Under the pieces are notes generated by a model. It saw nothing but the letters and a program-made list of their open reading frames with translations, was not told where the DNA came from and made no database searches. Source: Pseudocitrobacter vendiensis (GTDB taxonomy: Bacteria; Pseudomonadota; Gammaproteobacteria; Enterobacterales; Enterobacteriaceae). Taken from it: a stretch of 64,000 bases of DNA. This document shows, in pieces, positions 23,803-33,282 of the stretch. Position 1 is the first letter of the stretch. The number at the start of each line of letters is the position of its first letter. A program made the position numbers and the translations under genes. The stretch covers positions 62,001 through 126,000 of the forward strand of contig NZ_CALSBS010000013.1 of the NCBI RefSeq assembly GCF_943590815.1, written 5' to 3'.

Positions 23803-26800
23803 TTACTGCGATGTACCAGTTGTTTCTACAGCCTTTGATTTTTCCTCATCTGGGCCATATACGACCGTGCGCTGTGTTGCTGAATCTCCACTATCATCAT
23901 ATGCGACTACACGGATATCTTGCTTCCCACGATTAAGATTTTTCGATAGTGTCGCAGTGCTGCCAAAAACATTCCTTAGTTCATCATTGATATACCATTC
24001 ATAACGAACCAGTTTGCCATCAGTATCGACACATTTATTTGTGAAACTCCAGCTCATATTGGATTCTGTATGGCTTAGCACACATTGCGGAGCGGCGTTT
24101 TTTACAACATCAAAATCTACTGATGCTGTACCACGCTGTCCCATTTTACTGACAACATCCAGCGTGATTTCATATTTTTTCTCAGTAAGACCGGGAATTC
24201 CCTGAGCCCAATAGTTTTTACTACCCTGGACAACCTCTCCATTTACTTTATACGTCACCGTATCAATACTGTCAGCAGAGTGCGCCAGTTTAATATTAGA
24301 TCTTAGTGTGACATCAAGAGGAGCCCTCATGAACTTATTAGAGAATTTTGGGGTCATTTCAACAGTCATCGGAGTTTGCTCATCGACGACGAAGGTATTT
24401 TCAATACGCTGTTCGTTATTACGGTTATCGCGGAAAACGATCATCAACGTATATTTACCCGGCTTCGCAATTGCAAACTCTTTCGTATCTCCTTCATCTT
24501 TTGAAATGGAGATATTTTCCTTATCGTAGATCCACTCCCGTGAATAAGTTACTCCCGGATAGTCACCGTCTTTTATTCCGGTCAGGGCGACGTGTAAGGT
24601 CGACGGGGCCATAGTGTATTTTAGCTTCGTACTGACTTTCATTTCAGGGAACTTATACACCCAGGACTTAATCGATACTTTCCGCGTGGAAATGGTACTT
24701 TCCTTGCTGTCAGCGAGCCATGCACTGTATGTAAATGCCGCATAGCCTTGCTTATCCAGCATCTCCTCTGTCAGCGTCATCGACAACTTAGGCCCTCTGA
24801 TTTTCTGTCCGTCAGGGGCAGTCCATTCTTCAATGACGTCATTTCCGTTCTGGTACCGACTGTTCGGGTTGGAGTATTTACCATCTAAAGTAACTTTACT
24901 TCCCACCTCTACCTTTGAAATGCTGCTCACTGAAACGGAAAGGCGCTTGGGTTTAGCGACCGTTAACCGCGCAGACGTCTCTTTCCAGGAGGACTCTTCA
25001 GCCAGGTCGTCTGAATCCAGATAGCGCATCCGGGCGTAGATAGTTGGCGGAAGCTTCTCAGCGGCAGTCACGGTATAGGTAGTGTCACCCGCGACCCAAT
25101 TAATTTTATCTTCCGACCACATTACTTCAGCCGTACCCTGCGGAATCGGCTCATCATTATCCAGCAACGAGACTGGTAAATCATCGCCTTCAAGAATTTC
25201 CGCAACATCAATACTTAGCTTAGGCTGTTTGTACGTTACAACTGTCAGCACGTCGCTATAAGACACTTTTGACGTAAACTTGTTGGTCATCTTGGCCCTG
25301 TAGAGCCACTTACCGACGTCAGTTTTTCTGATTGAAATACTTCTCTTCCCAGTCATGTCCGAAAGCATCGTCCATGTCTGCCCATTGTCTGACGACTCCT
25401 GCCACTCGGTAGGAGCAAGCGCATCAGAGTTAGCTGTGCTGGCCGATTTGAAGTTCACAAGCGTACTGAGCGGGATACGGCCGATAATCAGGCTCTTTGA
25501 GAGATTACCCTCCAGCTCTTCACCCTTATACACACGTATGCCGACCGCACTTGTTTCCCGGGTCAATTCAAAATCAGCGAAAGGCGAACGGACTTTAGCT
25601 ATCCCGACAAGACGCATGTTCCCAAGGTCCATATTCTCGATTTTGATTTTTGTTTCGACTACCCCGGCATCATTCACCGGCAATGCCTCGGTTAATGGGG
25701 TACGTTCATACGTCGTTTTAAAACGGCCTGTTTCTGGATCTTTACCATAGATACTTTTCTGAGCGTAAATGGTTACATCCCAGTCACCCATTGTCGTCCG
25801 GCTAAATGAGCTTTTGCGAGTTGAATTGTTATAGCGCCCAACTGACACCTTCAACGGTAATTCCATTGTAGTAGCCGTCTTTTTGTCTTCGACTTCCATC
25901 GTAGCCCGAATGCTGAAGTCGGGGACCGTATACACGTTAAGTGTATCGGCGGTCCGCATTGTCGGGTCCTTCGAGTACTCTACAGCAATGTCGAATACAT
26001 TTTTCGTCCACAGTGGGGCTGCGGCTACTTTCAGACGCTGAACGAATGTAGTTGCATCGTTGTTTGATGAACGGTTTTTAAACGTCGTTTTTGTGTTCTC
26101 ACCCCCGTTTTGCGAAACATAGACTGTCACATCAGCAGGTACCACTTTTGCCAAGAGGCGAGCAGCTTCCCCACCTGTCGTGTACGCTAGTGCAGTGTTA
26201 GGGTTGATCCCAGTTACCAACTTATTTTTCTTGTAAGTAAGGATTGGGTTATATGGCAGTTGAGTTGTCAATACGCGGCGGTATTTGGCCGACACAGCTT
26301 TAGAGCCTCTACCGTTTATCATATAGACTTGGTAATCGAGCAGGTTTTCGCCAGTTTTATTGAAGAACCCCGTAAGTCCTGGCGTCCTGCCTTTAAAGTA
26401 AAATTCAAGCCCGTCCGGTACATTGTTCCACTGAGGGTAACAGGCAGTGATATCAGATTTGCCGCCATACCACTCAAGATAAGCCTGCGCGTTCTCTTCC
26501 GTAGTAAAGAGAGTGCATTTATCACCGGCTGTCTGACTCATCAGATCGGTATATTGCCGAACGCGAGAATACAAGGTGACGTCTTTTTCTAAGTTTTTAA
26601 GCGCAAACCCTGTCGGTTGATACGTGAAAGTGGTATTGAATGTCACAATCTTGCCATACAGGTTTTCCGCCACGACTGTGATTTCGTGGTCAGCATTCAC
26701 ATCTAGATCATCCCCCACCGGCAGATAATAAATGCCTTTGTAGTTCGTTGGGGTGAGTTCAACAACTTTGTTATCGATAGTAACGGCTTTAATATCCGCA

Positions 26801-28101
26801 ACCCCGGCCTGCCCCTGGAATGCGGCAACAATAATTTCATTTAAGAAATAAACAGGTGCTCGTTTTGCCAGCGCTGCCCCATCCTTAAGTACCATGAGTG
26901 TGGGGTTATCAGAAAGCATCAGTTTGCTTTCGGGCTCATTGTACGTAGACGTATTCTTGCTAGTATTCTCTATAGTGAACGTGGCGGCATAAGAGCCATT
27001 CGTCAGGTCTGTTAAGTCAAAGATATACAGATACTCATCGCCGACCTTCTGGGGTCCGCTCACGGGCTGGAGGGTACGCCGTATCGGTGTTACCCAGGAT
27101 TGCTTAAAGTCGATAACCGTACCGTCATCCAAAGTTACTTTTGTTGTCGGCTTGAAAACCCCGTCCGGCACCATCGTCAGCGTCATAGCTGTTGGTAGCC
27201 ACCACTCGCCTTCAGTCTCTTCCTGGGGCACTTTGACGGCTACAGCTACCGTTTTAGCGCCGGTATAGATTTGCTGACCGCCAATACTGATAGTTTTAGC
27301 TTCATCAGTGAAATTCCAGAGAGTATGGTCAACAACAGGAGGACGGTAGTCCCAGGTCAGCGTAAGCTTTTGCGCTTCAGGAGGGGCAAAGTAATTATTT
27401 TTCGAATTAGCGGTGACAGTTATTTCCCGTGAACCTATCAATAAATCCGAATCACTTACTTTAATACTTCCTACATCGATCGTGCAACTGGTCCCACCAA
27501 TAGGGACTTCACAGGCAGAACCCGATCCGATAGAAATATATTGCACAAAATTGCGGGGTTCTACTGAGACGGCAAAACTCCTGATCACTTCATCCTTAAT
27601 ATAAGATTTAAGTGTGTAACCCTCTTGAACCAGCCCATTCATAGACGACTTTAGGCCGGTGATCGTCGGTTTAACCGGTACGAGAGCATTAACTGTATAC
27701 TCCCCTTTCACTACTTCTACTTTTTGCCTTTCTGTACCGGAAAAATAGGAAATTTTGTAAGGGAGTTTTAGGTCTCCTGAGCTGTTTGGAATCCCGGTTA
27801 ACGTGAACCCGTTAGCAGTAAATCCAGAGCTATTTGGAAGCCACTCAAAGAAGCAGACAAGATTATCCACCGTTGATGTCGCACGATCATCAACCGTCAC
27901 ATTACATGCGGTTCCAGAGCCTGAGGCAGTAATTATATTATTGTTTACGAATGCAACAAAATCGCCCGGGCCGGGATTAAACGTGACGGCAGGCATATCA
28001 GCCTGGAGTTTTCCGGAAATCATAATTGCCTCGGCATGTACCGACTTAATCGAGGCAATTAAAGAAAACAACAGGGTTAAACATAAACCTGATTTTCTCA
28101 T
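23803..28101 (-). CDS. Giant Ig-like repeat secreted protein
   Basis: A 1432-residue protein from ATG 28099-28101 with AGGTG upstream (a GTG at 28110 adds three residues). A signal sequence ends near HAEA. The rest is a chain of beta-rich Ig-like repeats of about 90-110 residues, ending in a PKD-like segment. The EPRNFVQYIS...PIGGTSCTI segment (residues about 190-220) recurs in the protein at 60177. IncHI plasmids encode large proteins with bacterial Ig-like domains that aid conjugation and bind cell-surface structures. Location beside trhP supports such a role. Palindromes lie at 24887 and 27131. Confidence 0.8.
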   Translation of the reverse strand: MRKSGLCLTLLFSLIASIKSVHAEAIMISGKLQADMPAVTFNPGPGDFVAFVNNNIITASGSGTACNVTVDDRATSTVDNLVCFFEWLPNSSGFTANGFTLTGIPNSSGDLKLPYKISYFSGTERQKVEVVKGEYTVNALVPVKPTITGLKSSMNGLVQEGYTLKSYIKDEVIRSFAVSVEPRNFVQYISIGSGSACEVPIGGTSCTIDVGSIKVSDSDLLIGSREITVTANSKNNYFAPPEAQKLTLTWDYRPPVVDHTLWNFTDEAKTISIGGQQIYTGAKTVAVAVKVPQEETEGEWWLPTAMTLTMVPDGVFKPTTKVTLDDGTVIDFKQSWVTPIRRTLQPVSGPQKVGDEYLYIFDLTDLTNGSYAATFTIENTSKNTSTYNEPESKLMLSDNPTLMVLKDGAALAKRAPVYFLNEIIVAAFQGQAGVADIKAVTIDNKVVELTPTNYKGIYYLPVGDDLDVNADHEITVVAENLYGKIVTFNTTFTYQPTGFALKNLEKDVTLYSRVRQYTDLMSQTAGDKCTLFTTEENAQAYLEWYGGKSDITACYPQWNNVPDGLEFYFKGRTPGLTGFFNKTGENLLDYQVYMINGRGSKAVSAKYRRVLTTQLPYNPILTYKKNKLVTGINPNTALAYTTGGEAARLLAKVVPADVTVYVSQNGGENTKTTFKNRSSNNDATTFVQRLKVAAAPLWTKNVFDIAVEYSKDPTMRTADTLNVYTVPDFSIRATMEVEDKKTATTMELPLKVSVGRYNNSTRKSSFSRTTMGDWDVTIYAQKSIYGKDPETGRFKTTYERTPLTEALPVNDAGVVETKIKIENMDLGNMRLVGIAKVRSPFADFELTRETSAVGIRVYKGEELEGNLSKSLIIGRIPLSTLVNFKSASTANSDALAPTEWQESSDNGQTWTMLSDMTGKRSISIRKTDVGKWLYRAKMTNKFTSKVSYSDVLTVVTYKQPKLSIDVAEILEGDDLPVSLLDNDEPIPQGTAEVMWSEDKINWVAGDTTYTVTAAEKLPPTIYARMRYLDSDDLAEESSWKETSARLTVAKPKRLSVSVSSISKVEVGSKVTLDGKYSNPNSRYQNGNDVIEEWTAPDGQKIRGPKLSMTLTEEMLDKQGYAAFTYSAWLADSKESTISTRKVSIKSWVYKFPEMKVSTKLKYTMAPSTLHVALTGIKDGDYPGVTYSREWIYDKENISISKDEGDTKEFAIAKPGKYTLMIVFRDNRNNEQRIENTFVVDEQTPMTVEMTPKFSNKFMRAPLDVTLRSNIKLAHSADSIDTVTYKVNGEVVQGSKNYWAQGIPGLTEKKYEITLDVVSKMGQRGTASVDFDVVKNAAPQCVLSHTESNMSWSFTNKCVDTDGKLVRYEWYINDELRNVFGSTATLSKNLNRGKQDIRVVAYDDSGDSATQRTVVYGPDEEKSKAVETTGTSQ

Positions 28102-28222
28102 GACGAACACCTGTTTTTTTTACGCAGAATTAAAATTACTCTACGATAAAAAAATCTGAAATCTTGTTCGTTAAGAGGAAAAAAAAATATTAATTTTTTG
28201 CTAAAAATTGAAGATTTTTAAC

Positions 28223-28780
28223 TCACTGACAGCTTTTCGACTCCGAAAGGCGCAGAGCAGTTATTATCGATTCTGAGGATACCCATGGCATCTTAAGCGT
28301 CAAGAATCCAAGCAAAAAAAGTCCTGTTGAAACACAATCCATTTGCGTTACGGGAAGATTATAATTTATGGGTTTAAATGAACCCCTTTCGACCGGAACA
28401 ATGCCTGACGTGACTAACAAGCCCCCACGGTCATTTGGGCCGATAGTGATATTTTTGTAAGCCTGGTGTGTGCGATGCGTGGTTTTTCTCTTTTCAATTT
28501 TAAGTGTAGGTTTAATTCTCAGGAAGACAGAAGCCAGCGCCATGGCTTCGTTTTGGGATAGTTTCATGAGAATACTTCCCTCTGAATTCCACCCATATTC
28601 TCTATTGTCAGCCGGAGGGGCGAATTGGAGAGTAAGGTAATATTTTTCAGCCTCGCTTATGAAGGCTGAATTATCAGCAGACCGACTTATGTCGACGTTC
28701 ACTTCAAATGCCATCGCCACTGACTGGCTGAAGACCCTAGCCCGTAGAGCCTTCGTTCCAATAGCTTCCAGTTCTTTCAT
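28223..28780 (-). CDS. Hypothetical protein, 185 aa
   Basis: A 185-residue protein opening MKELEAIGTKALRARV. Positions 20-130 alternate in a beta-like way, with a lysine-rich KIEKRKTTHRTHQAYKNI stretch near residue 95 and a hydrophobic CVSTGLFLLGFLTLKMP near residue 150. It lies 2 bp downstream of the 28783 gene, in the same leftward operon, and about 110 bp before the giant Ig-like gene. The basic middle might bind nucleic acid. No family recognised. Confidence 0.65.
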   Translation of the reverse strand: MKELEAIGTKALRARVFSQSVAMAFEVNVDISRSADNSAFISEAEKYYLTLQFAPPADNREYGWNSEGSILMKLSQNEAMALASVFLRIKPTLKIEKRKTTHRTHQAYKNITIGPNDRGGLLVTSGIVPVERGSFKPINYNLPVTQMDCVSTGLFLLGFLTLKMPWVSSESIITALRLSESKSCQ

Positions 28781-28782
28781 TG

Positions 28783-29217
28783 CTATGCTCTCTTCTTAAA
28801 GAACCATATACCGGAGATGACTTCATTATCCTGGATGCGTATCAAATCCGAAATAACAAAACCACCTTTTCCTTCCGAAATTATCATGGTGTAAGAGCTC
28901 GTATGCACAAGCCGAGCATTTTTGATTGGTAACCCAGCACACTTAACAGAAATTTCATCAGGCGAAACTTTTTCAACAAAAGTAACTTTTGATGCAACAC
29001 CATTGATATGTATGTTTCCGTTATCTGCAATTTTAACGTTTAACGAAGGTGTGGATTCTTTATCACAGGGTTGGAAAACAGACGTGGCTTTAAGAACTTT
29101 GCCAGTAAAATCGTACAAGTCGGGCTCCGCCGGTCTTGCGTTGAAAAGCGAGTAAGCCCCCGCAATTGTTAAACCGAGCACTACAAGAGGTAATAGTTTC
29201 TTGTAATTAACTTTCAT
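28783..29217 (-). CDS. Small exported or membrane-anchored protein, 144 aa
   Basis: A 144-residue protein from ATG 29215-29217, MKVNYKKLLPLVVLGLTIAG..., with one N-terminal hydrophobic segment and a beta-rich remainder with two Cys (QPCDKES and KCAGLP). The start overlaps the end of the upstream gene by 11 bp (stop TAA within ATGAAAGTTAA), so translation is probably coupled. A palindrome copy lies at 28979. It is probably periplasmic, anchored in the inner membrane. Function unknown. Confidence 0.7.
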   Translation of the reverse strand: MKVNYKKLLPLVVLGLTIAGAYSLFNARPAEPDLYDFTGKVLKATSVFQPCDKESTPSLNVKIADNGNIHINGVASKVTFVEKVSPDEISVKCAGLPIKNARLVHTSSYTMIISEGKGGFVISDLIRIQDNEVISGIWFFKKRA

Positions 29218-29659
29218 CCTCCAGTTCCTCTCCAATCAGGTGTAAAGCACTCACGCACATAAGCCTAAGCTGATACAGCAAATTGTCGGCGGTGATACCA
29301 CCAACAAATGTCACTGTACGGCGTATCGATACACCACCAGGCTCGCATTGAATATGGCCAATACCCGCATCGCGAAGAAAATCATTCTCGGCGCTTACGA
29401 GGTCTGCTTCCGCAGGTGGAATGACCACTTCGATGAGTATTGTATCAATTGGAGCCCATTCCCAGTCGTACTTAAGGGAGGAAATTGGAGCGATAGAAAC
29501 ATGAAATTCATCAATATTAAAAATTACAGGTTTTTTGCCCGTTGATTCAGGCTGAATGAAGGGATTCTCGACCAGGACAACTGGGAATTCAGAAATAGAC
29601 AGAACTTCGATTAACTGATCTCGACGTAAACCATGTATTAGTGAGTTGCGTGATAACAT
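29207..29659 (-). CDS. Hypothetical protein, 150 aa
   Basis: A 150-residue protein opening MLSRNSLIHGLRRDQL. The pattern suggests an alpha/beta fold, with a long loop near residues 35-45 and a helical C-terminus ending in an acidic tail (GEELEDES). It is the first gene of a compact leftward group (29659 to 28223), preceded by a 564-bp gap. No family recognised. Confidence 0.65.
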   Translation of the reverse strand: MLSRNSLIHGLRRDQLIEVLSISEFPVVLVENPFIQPESTGKKPVIFNIDEFHVSIAPISSLKYDWEWAPIDTILIEVVIPPAEADLVSAENDFLRDAGIGHIQCEPGGVSIRRTVTFVGGITADNLLYQLRLMCVSALHLIGEELEDES

Positions 29660-30223
29660 TCAGTCAGCCTTCATTATAATAATCAAACAGTTACACATGA
29701 TGCCGTTAGTTTCTTTACGCTCATCCAGATTGCACGGCAGAAACTCTTAGGATCATAGGGTGCTAGGGTAACAAAAAAACCTAACTTGACCAGTAAAGCA
29801 TAGAGATTTTTTACATAAAATAATAAATAAGTACCAATTTTAGTAAGATATTTCTTACTTCAACCAATACTTTAGGACAAATCTGTACCCGTTTTAACAC
29901 CTGTTCTTAAATCGTGCAAACGAACAACCATAAACAGGAGCTAAACCACCTTTTTTTTAGTAGTATACATAACTAAAATTAGGTTTCATAAAACAAACTG
30001 GTTAGACCTGAAACAACCAAAGAGGTTCATAATGAGTTTTTGAGTTGGATCTATAATTCTACGAAATTATTTAACTTGCTATGCAGCATTGAGTGTTCCA
30101 TTAACTACATGTAACCGGTTCACCATCCAACCTCATCTACTAATAATATACCAACAAAAAAGCCAGCTGGTAAGCTGACTTTTTTGAGAGATTACAAATT
30201 TTAATCAATTGATACTTCTATAT
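29660..30223. other. Gene-free, A+T-rich region between parR and the 29207 gene
   Basis: No supported gene. It contains the parR terminator (30156-30186) and AT-rich stretches with several AACCA-type words, including a TGGTT/AACCA inverted pair at 29999-30019 (11-nt spacer). It may include a promoter for the 29659 gene. No strong -35/-10 pair was found. Confidence 0.5.
30156..30186 (-). terminator. Rho-independent terminator after parR
   Basis: Read leftward, AAAAAAGTCAGC-TTACCA-GCTGGCTTTTTT forms a 12-bp stem with one G-U and ends in six T. It lies 38 bp after the parR stop. Confidence 0.75.
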
Positions 30224-30901
30224 TTACTTTGCAAGATTTGCGAGGTTTGCATTTGCCCTTTTCTTCTGCTTTGTTGTCACACCCTGCACTTGCGCTTGTT
30301 CACTGAGCGCCATGGTTTCGGTTTGAGCTAAGTTAACGTCCGGAGAACCATGATTAGTTTTTAGAACTGAATCATTCTGATTTGCGATCGCAACAGGCGG
30401 CAAGGTCTCTACAGTCACAGGCATGGAGTTTTTGGCCAGTTCTGTAGACATTAATTCCAACCGCTGTTCCTTTGCTGTCTCAGGCTTTACTGCATCACTG
30501 ACATCAGTTTGACAATTAGTTGAAAATACAGCAGCAGGATTCTTGCAATTATTAATCTTTAAAATTAAATCGTTGAATTTCGAATCAAGCATAAGACTTA
30601 TTTGTTCTTTCAACTGTTCATTACTTAAATCACTCTTTTTAAATTCATCATTAAAAAACCGATTTAGATCAGCAGCCGTTAATCTCTCATTCAGTCCATT
30701 AATAAAACTTGATAGCTCGGGGAAGAGGTTATTTAGCACTAACCCCGTAGTGATTGCAGACCTTATTATGGAAAGCTGTTCGCCACGATGTGTTAAGTCA
30801 CTTTTTTTTAGAAAATTATAGGCATACGGAGATTGCCTTTCCGATAACCAAAACGCGCTAATCTGGATGCGATCGTTTTCCTTCTCAGTTTTTTTTGTCA
30901 T
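30224..30901 (-). CDS. parR: ParR-like partition adaptor
   Basis: A 225-residue protein whose first ~70 residues (QSPYAYNFLK, then RGEQLSIIRSAITTGLVLN) resemble the ribbon-helix-helix dimer of ParR/StbB adaptors. The middle is helical, and the C-terminus is basic (TKQKKRANANLANLAK). It follows parM by 26 bp, in the parM-parR order of R1-type segregation systems. ParR binds the centromere and links it to the ParM filament. The start codon is 2 bp after a run of ten G, which also carries the ribosome site (see 30903-30912). Confidence 0.75.
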   Translation of the reverse strand: MTKKTEKENDRIQISAFWLSERQSPYAYNFLKKSDLTHRGEQLSIIRSAITTGLVLNNLFPELSSFINGLNERLTAADLNRFFNDEFKKSDLSNEQLKEQISLMLDSKFNDLILKINNCKNPAAVFSTNCQTDVSDAVKPETAKEQRLELMSTELAKNSMPVTVETLPPVAIANQNDSVLKTNHGSPDVNLAQTETMALSEQAQVQGVTTKQKKRANANLANLAK

Positions 30902-30902
30902 A

Positions 30903-30912
30903 CCCCCCCCCC
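30903..30912 (-). promoter_or_regulatory. G10 tract forming the parR ribosome site
   Basis: Ten consecutive G on the leftward strand (C on the plus strand) end 2 nt before the parR ATG, preceded by AAA. The ribosome site must be formed by part of this run. Length changes by slippage would alter the spacing. Confidence 0.7.
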
Positions 30913-30927
30913 TTTACAAAACCATCA

Positions 30928-31962
30928 TCACGCAAAAACAGTATCTGCAATAGCCAGTGAGAGAGCGAATTGCGGATTATCTACCATGATGATTTTCGAT
31001 TTATCAAAATGTTCACGCACTGCCGGTTCAATCAGGTAAGAACCCCCACCGACTAGGAATACATTGTGCGGACGTTCTTCCACCTGAGTGACTGCTTTGA
31101 TCACTTTTTCTTGAAGTTGCGCTACGGCACTATTTACGGCTTGGAAGACACCATCAAGATCATCGGAAGAAACCTTTAGTGAGGCTTTGTTATCACGATT
31201 GTCGACCAAGTGTTGAATATACGCGTAGCTTGCGTTCAGCTTTGAAGAATCCAGATAACGACGGACTTCATCATATACGATAGAACAACCAATACGGTCA
31301 AAACCCTTGACTCGGGAGATCTGTTCCAGCTGACCAGTAATGCTTGCTACATCAAGTGTTGTCCCACCTAAATCGATAACCAGGCTTGATTCAAAAGATT
31401 CAATTAACTCAATTTCATCTGCACGAGTTACCGCCGGAAGTGACTCAGGAAACACGGTAACTGAAACAACATTAAATGAAACACGCTTACCATCAATATA
31501 ACGTTCAACCGGCTTCATCAGGTTGTCTTTTTTCCGTTGGATGTTTTCGTCATTGGTTTCACCCAAAGCGGTATAAAACTGACTAAGTGGCAATGTTACA
31601 TAGAGATGAACATCCTGCGGCTCTAAACCAGAGGAATGAAGAGCATGGTGAACATTCAGACGACTGATCTCATCGTACTGATGCGCAACGTCGGTAGTTT
31701 CAAGGGCATTACTAGATTCACTGTGATGAGAGAATCGTTGAAGGCCATCAATAAGGTAATTAAACGGAATAAGCCCGTCATGGCTTACCCGGAAATCTGC
31801 AACGAAACTATTTTGAGTCAATAAGGGAACAAGGTCACCTTGATTGTTAACACAAACCAGTTTTGCCGCTTTACTACCATCATCAATAACAACTTTAAGT
31901 GTCTCTAATTCAGTAGAGTTTGATTCAGCTACAGCCAGTTTTGTTTTTACTAATTCAGTCAT
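30928..31962 (-). CDS. parM: ParM-like actin-family ATPase
   Basis: A 344-residue actin-fold protein. The phosphate-1 motif is seen as VVIDDGSKAAKLV (residues about 25-37), phosphate-2 as SLVIDLGGTTLDVAS near residue 192, and the adenosine motif as NVFLVGGGSYL near 305. Length and motifs fit StbA/ParM. The protein polymerises and pushes plasmid copies apart, using ParR at the centromere. IncHI plasmids carry this second partition system besides ParA/ParB. The centromere would be expected near the parM promoter, upstream of 31962. Confidence 0.85.
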   Translation of the reverse strand: MTELVKTKLAVAESNSTELETLKVVIDDGSKAAKLVCVNNQGDLVPLLTQNSFVADFRVSHDGLIPFNYLIDGLQRFSHHSESSNALETTDVAHQYDEISRLNVHHALHSSGLEPQDVHLYVTLPLSQFYTALGETNDENIQRKKDNLMKPVERYIDGKRVSFNVVSVTVFPESLPAVTRADEIELIESFESSLVIDLGGTTLDVASITGQLEQISRVKGFDRIGCSIVYDEVRRYLDSSKLNASYAYIQHLVDNRDNKASLKVSSDDLDGVFQAVNSAVAQLQEKVIKAVTQVEERPHNVFLVGGGSYLIEPAVREHFDKSKIIMVDNPQFALSLAIADTVFA

Positions 31963-32334
31963 GCAGAACCCCTCGAATTGGTTTAATTAACCCACCACTT
32001 TTGATATGGGATTTATACACTAATGGTTGCTTTAGGTCAACAAAAACGAGGCAAGAAACACACGTAAGTTATTGTTAAAAAAGAATCCTTCGTTTTTAAA
32101 AATTGTCTTGCTCTACTTTATGTACACTTGATAAAAACACACATAAATGACGTTTTCTTCAGCTTTACGACACTAAAAAATCCTATCCAAAGACGGCACT
32201 TAAAAGTCTCTCTGTGCGGATACTACAGATGAATTCAACTTCTATTTTGCCTAAGCGCAGAAATTAGCCCTCTTAACGAAAATATTGCCGACACTCATCC
32301 GGTATTATTACTGTACTTTCTAGAAGAGGCATTT
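31963..32334. other. Gene-free region upstream of parM, candidate centromere
   Basis: This 372-bp divergent gap lies between parM (leftward) and the 32335 operon (rightward). By analogy with R1 parC it should contain the ParR-binding centromere and the parMR promoter. I see no clear tandem repeats; GGTTTAATTAACC (31980-31992) is a near-palindrome just before parM. So the candidate rests on position only. Confidence 0.4.
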
Positions 32335-33282
32335 ATGGCATCTGAGCACGTCCAGACAATTGACCTGACTAATTATTCCGGAAGGGTTTTCTTTCTGGCA
32401 GACCCCCATGGACATTATTCGACGCTTTGTAATCTTATCCATTCGATATCGAGCCCAGATGAGGAACTAATCATTTTCCCTACCGGGAATCTCTTTGATT
32501 ATGGTCCTGAGCCCATGGAGTTAATGACAGCGATAAACACTGGTATTTTTGATGGACGTTCTGTGCGAGTGTTCTCAGCAGCCGGGGCTGGTGAAGAGAT
32601 GATGAAGAAGCTCTTACCCACAAATAATGATCGTAGGACTTATTACCCAAGCACATTTCTTAACGAACGGTGGTGTGCAAGAGGCGGACGTTGGCATAAA
32701 CAAATTAACCGCAGTTATCTTGAAGAGGAGATCAGCAAACTGCTCTCCACCCAGCTGGCCACGGTGATGAAGGTGCTTTTTAAAGGAAATATTACTATCG
32801 GTGTTTGTCCATCCGACTACACGGACATACGACAGGGTTTCGACAATACCTATAACGCTCTCCTCGCGTTTAATCAGGCAAACGTGAATATCTTTCAGAG
32901 TCAGTTTCTTTTTGGTATGGATCACGCAGTCAGCCCAATGAATATTAGCGATGTCAACCTCGTTGTACTGGGTCGGAATCCGGTCAATAGCATCAGAAAG
33001 GCTCATGGGTTACCTTTGACTAACTTACCTGTACTCGTCGGCAACTGTCTCCATATCAATACTGGCTCGCTGTTCATGTCAGCAATTAGCGATCCAGCAC
33101 TACTAGCCCCAGGTATACCTCGTACTACAGTTCCGGCAATAACGCTGGTCGAGTTGATACTGGCCTCAACACCAACCCTAATTTGCCACCAAATGATCCT
33201 TAATAAGAACGGCATTTACACACAAAACACAACACCACTTGACCTGGATTTAAAAGATAACAACATAGAGGCTGCTTTATAA
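32335..33282 (+). CDS. Degenerate PPP-type phosphatase-like protein
   Basis: A 315-residue protein whose layout follows the lambda-type PPP phosphatase fold, with the active site eroded. FFLADPHGHYSTL replaces GDxHG (Asp and His kept). TGNLFDYGPEP replaces GDxVDRG (Asp to Asn, Arg to Tyr). AGAGEEMM replaces GNHEQMM (Asn and His lost). VVLGRNPVNS replaces the GHTP box (His to Arg). HINTGSLF replaces IDTG. Four motifs at the right spacing make the relation convincing; loss of most metal ligands suggests a non-catalytic binding protein. First gene of a rightward four-gene operon. AGAGGC lies before the ATG. Confidence 0.7.
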   Translation: MASEHVQTIDLTNYSGRVFFLADPHGHYSTLCNLIHSISSPDEELIIFPTGNLFDYGPEPMELMTAINTGIFDGRSVRVFSAAGAGEEMMKKLLPTNNDRRTYYPSTFLNERWCARGGRWHKQINRSYLEEEISKLLSTQLATVMKVLFKGNITIGVCPSDYTDIRQGFDNTYNALLAFNQANVNIFQSQFLFGMDHAVSPMNISDVNLVVLGRNPVNSIRKAHGLPLTNLPVLVGNCLHINTGSLFMSAISDPALLAPGIPRTTVPAITLVELILASTPTLICHQMILNKNGIYTQNTTPLDLDLKDNNIEAAL

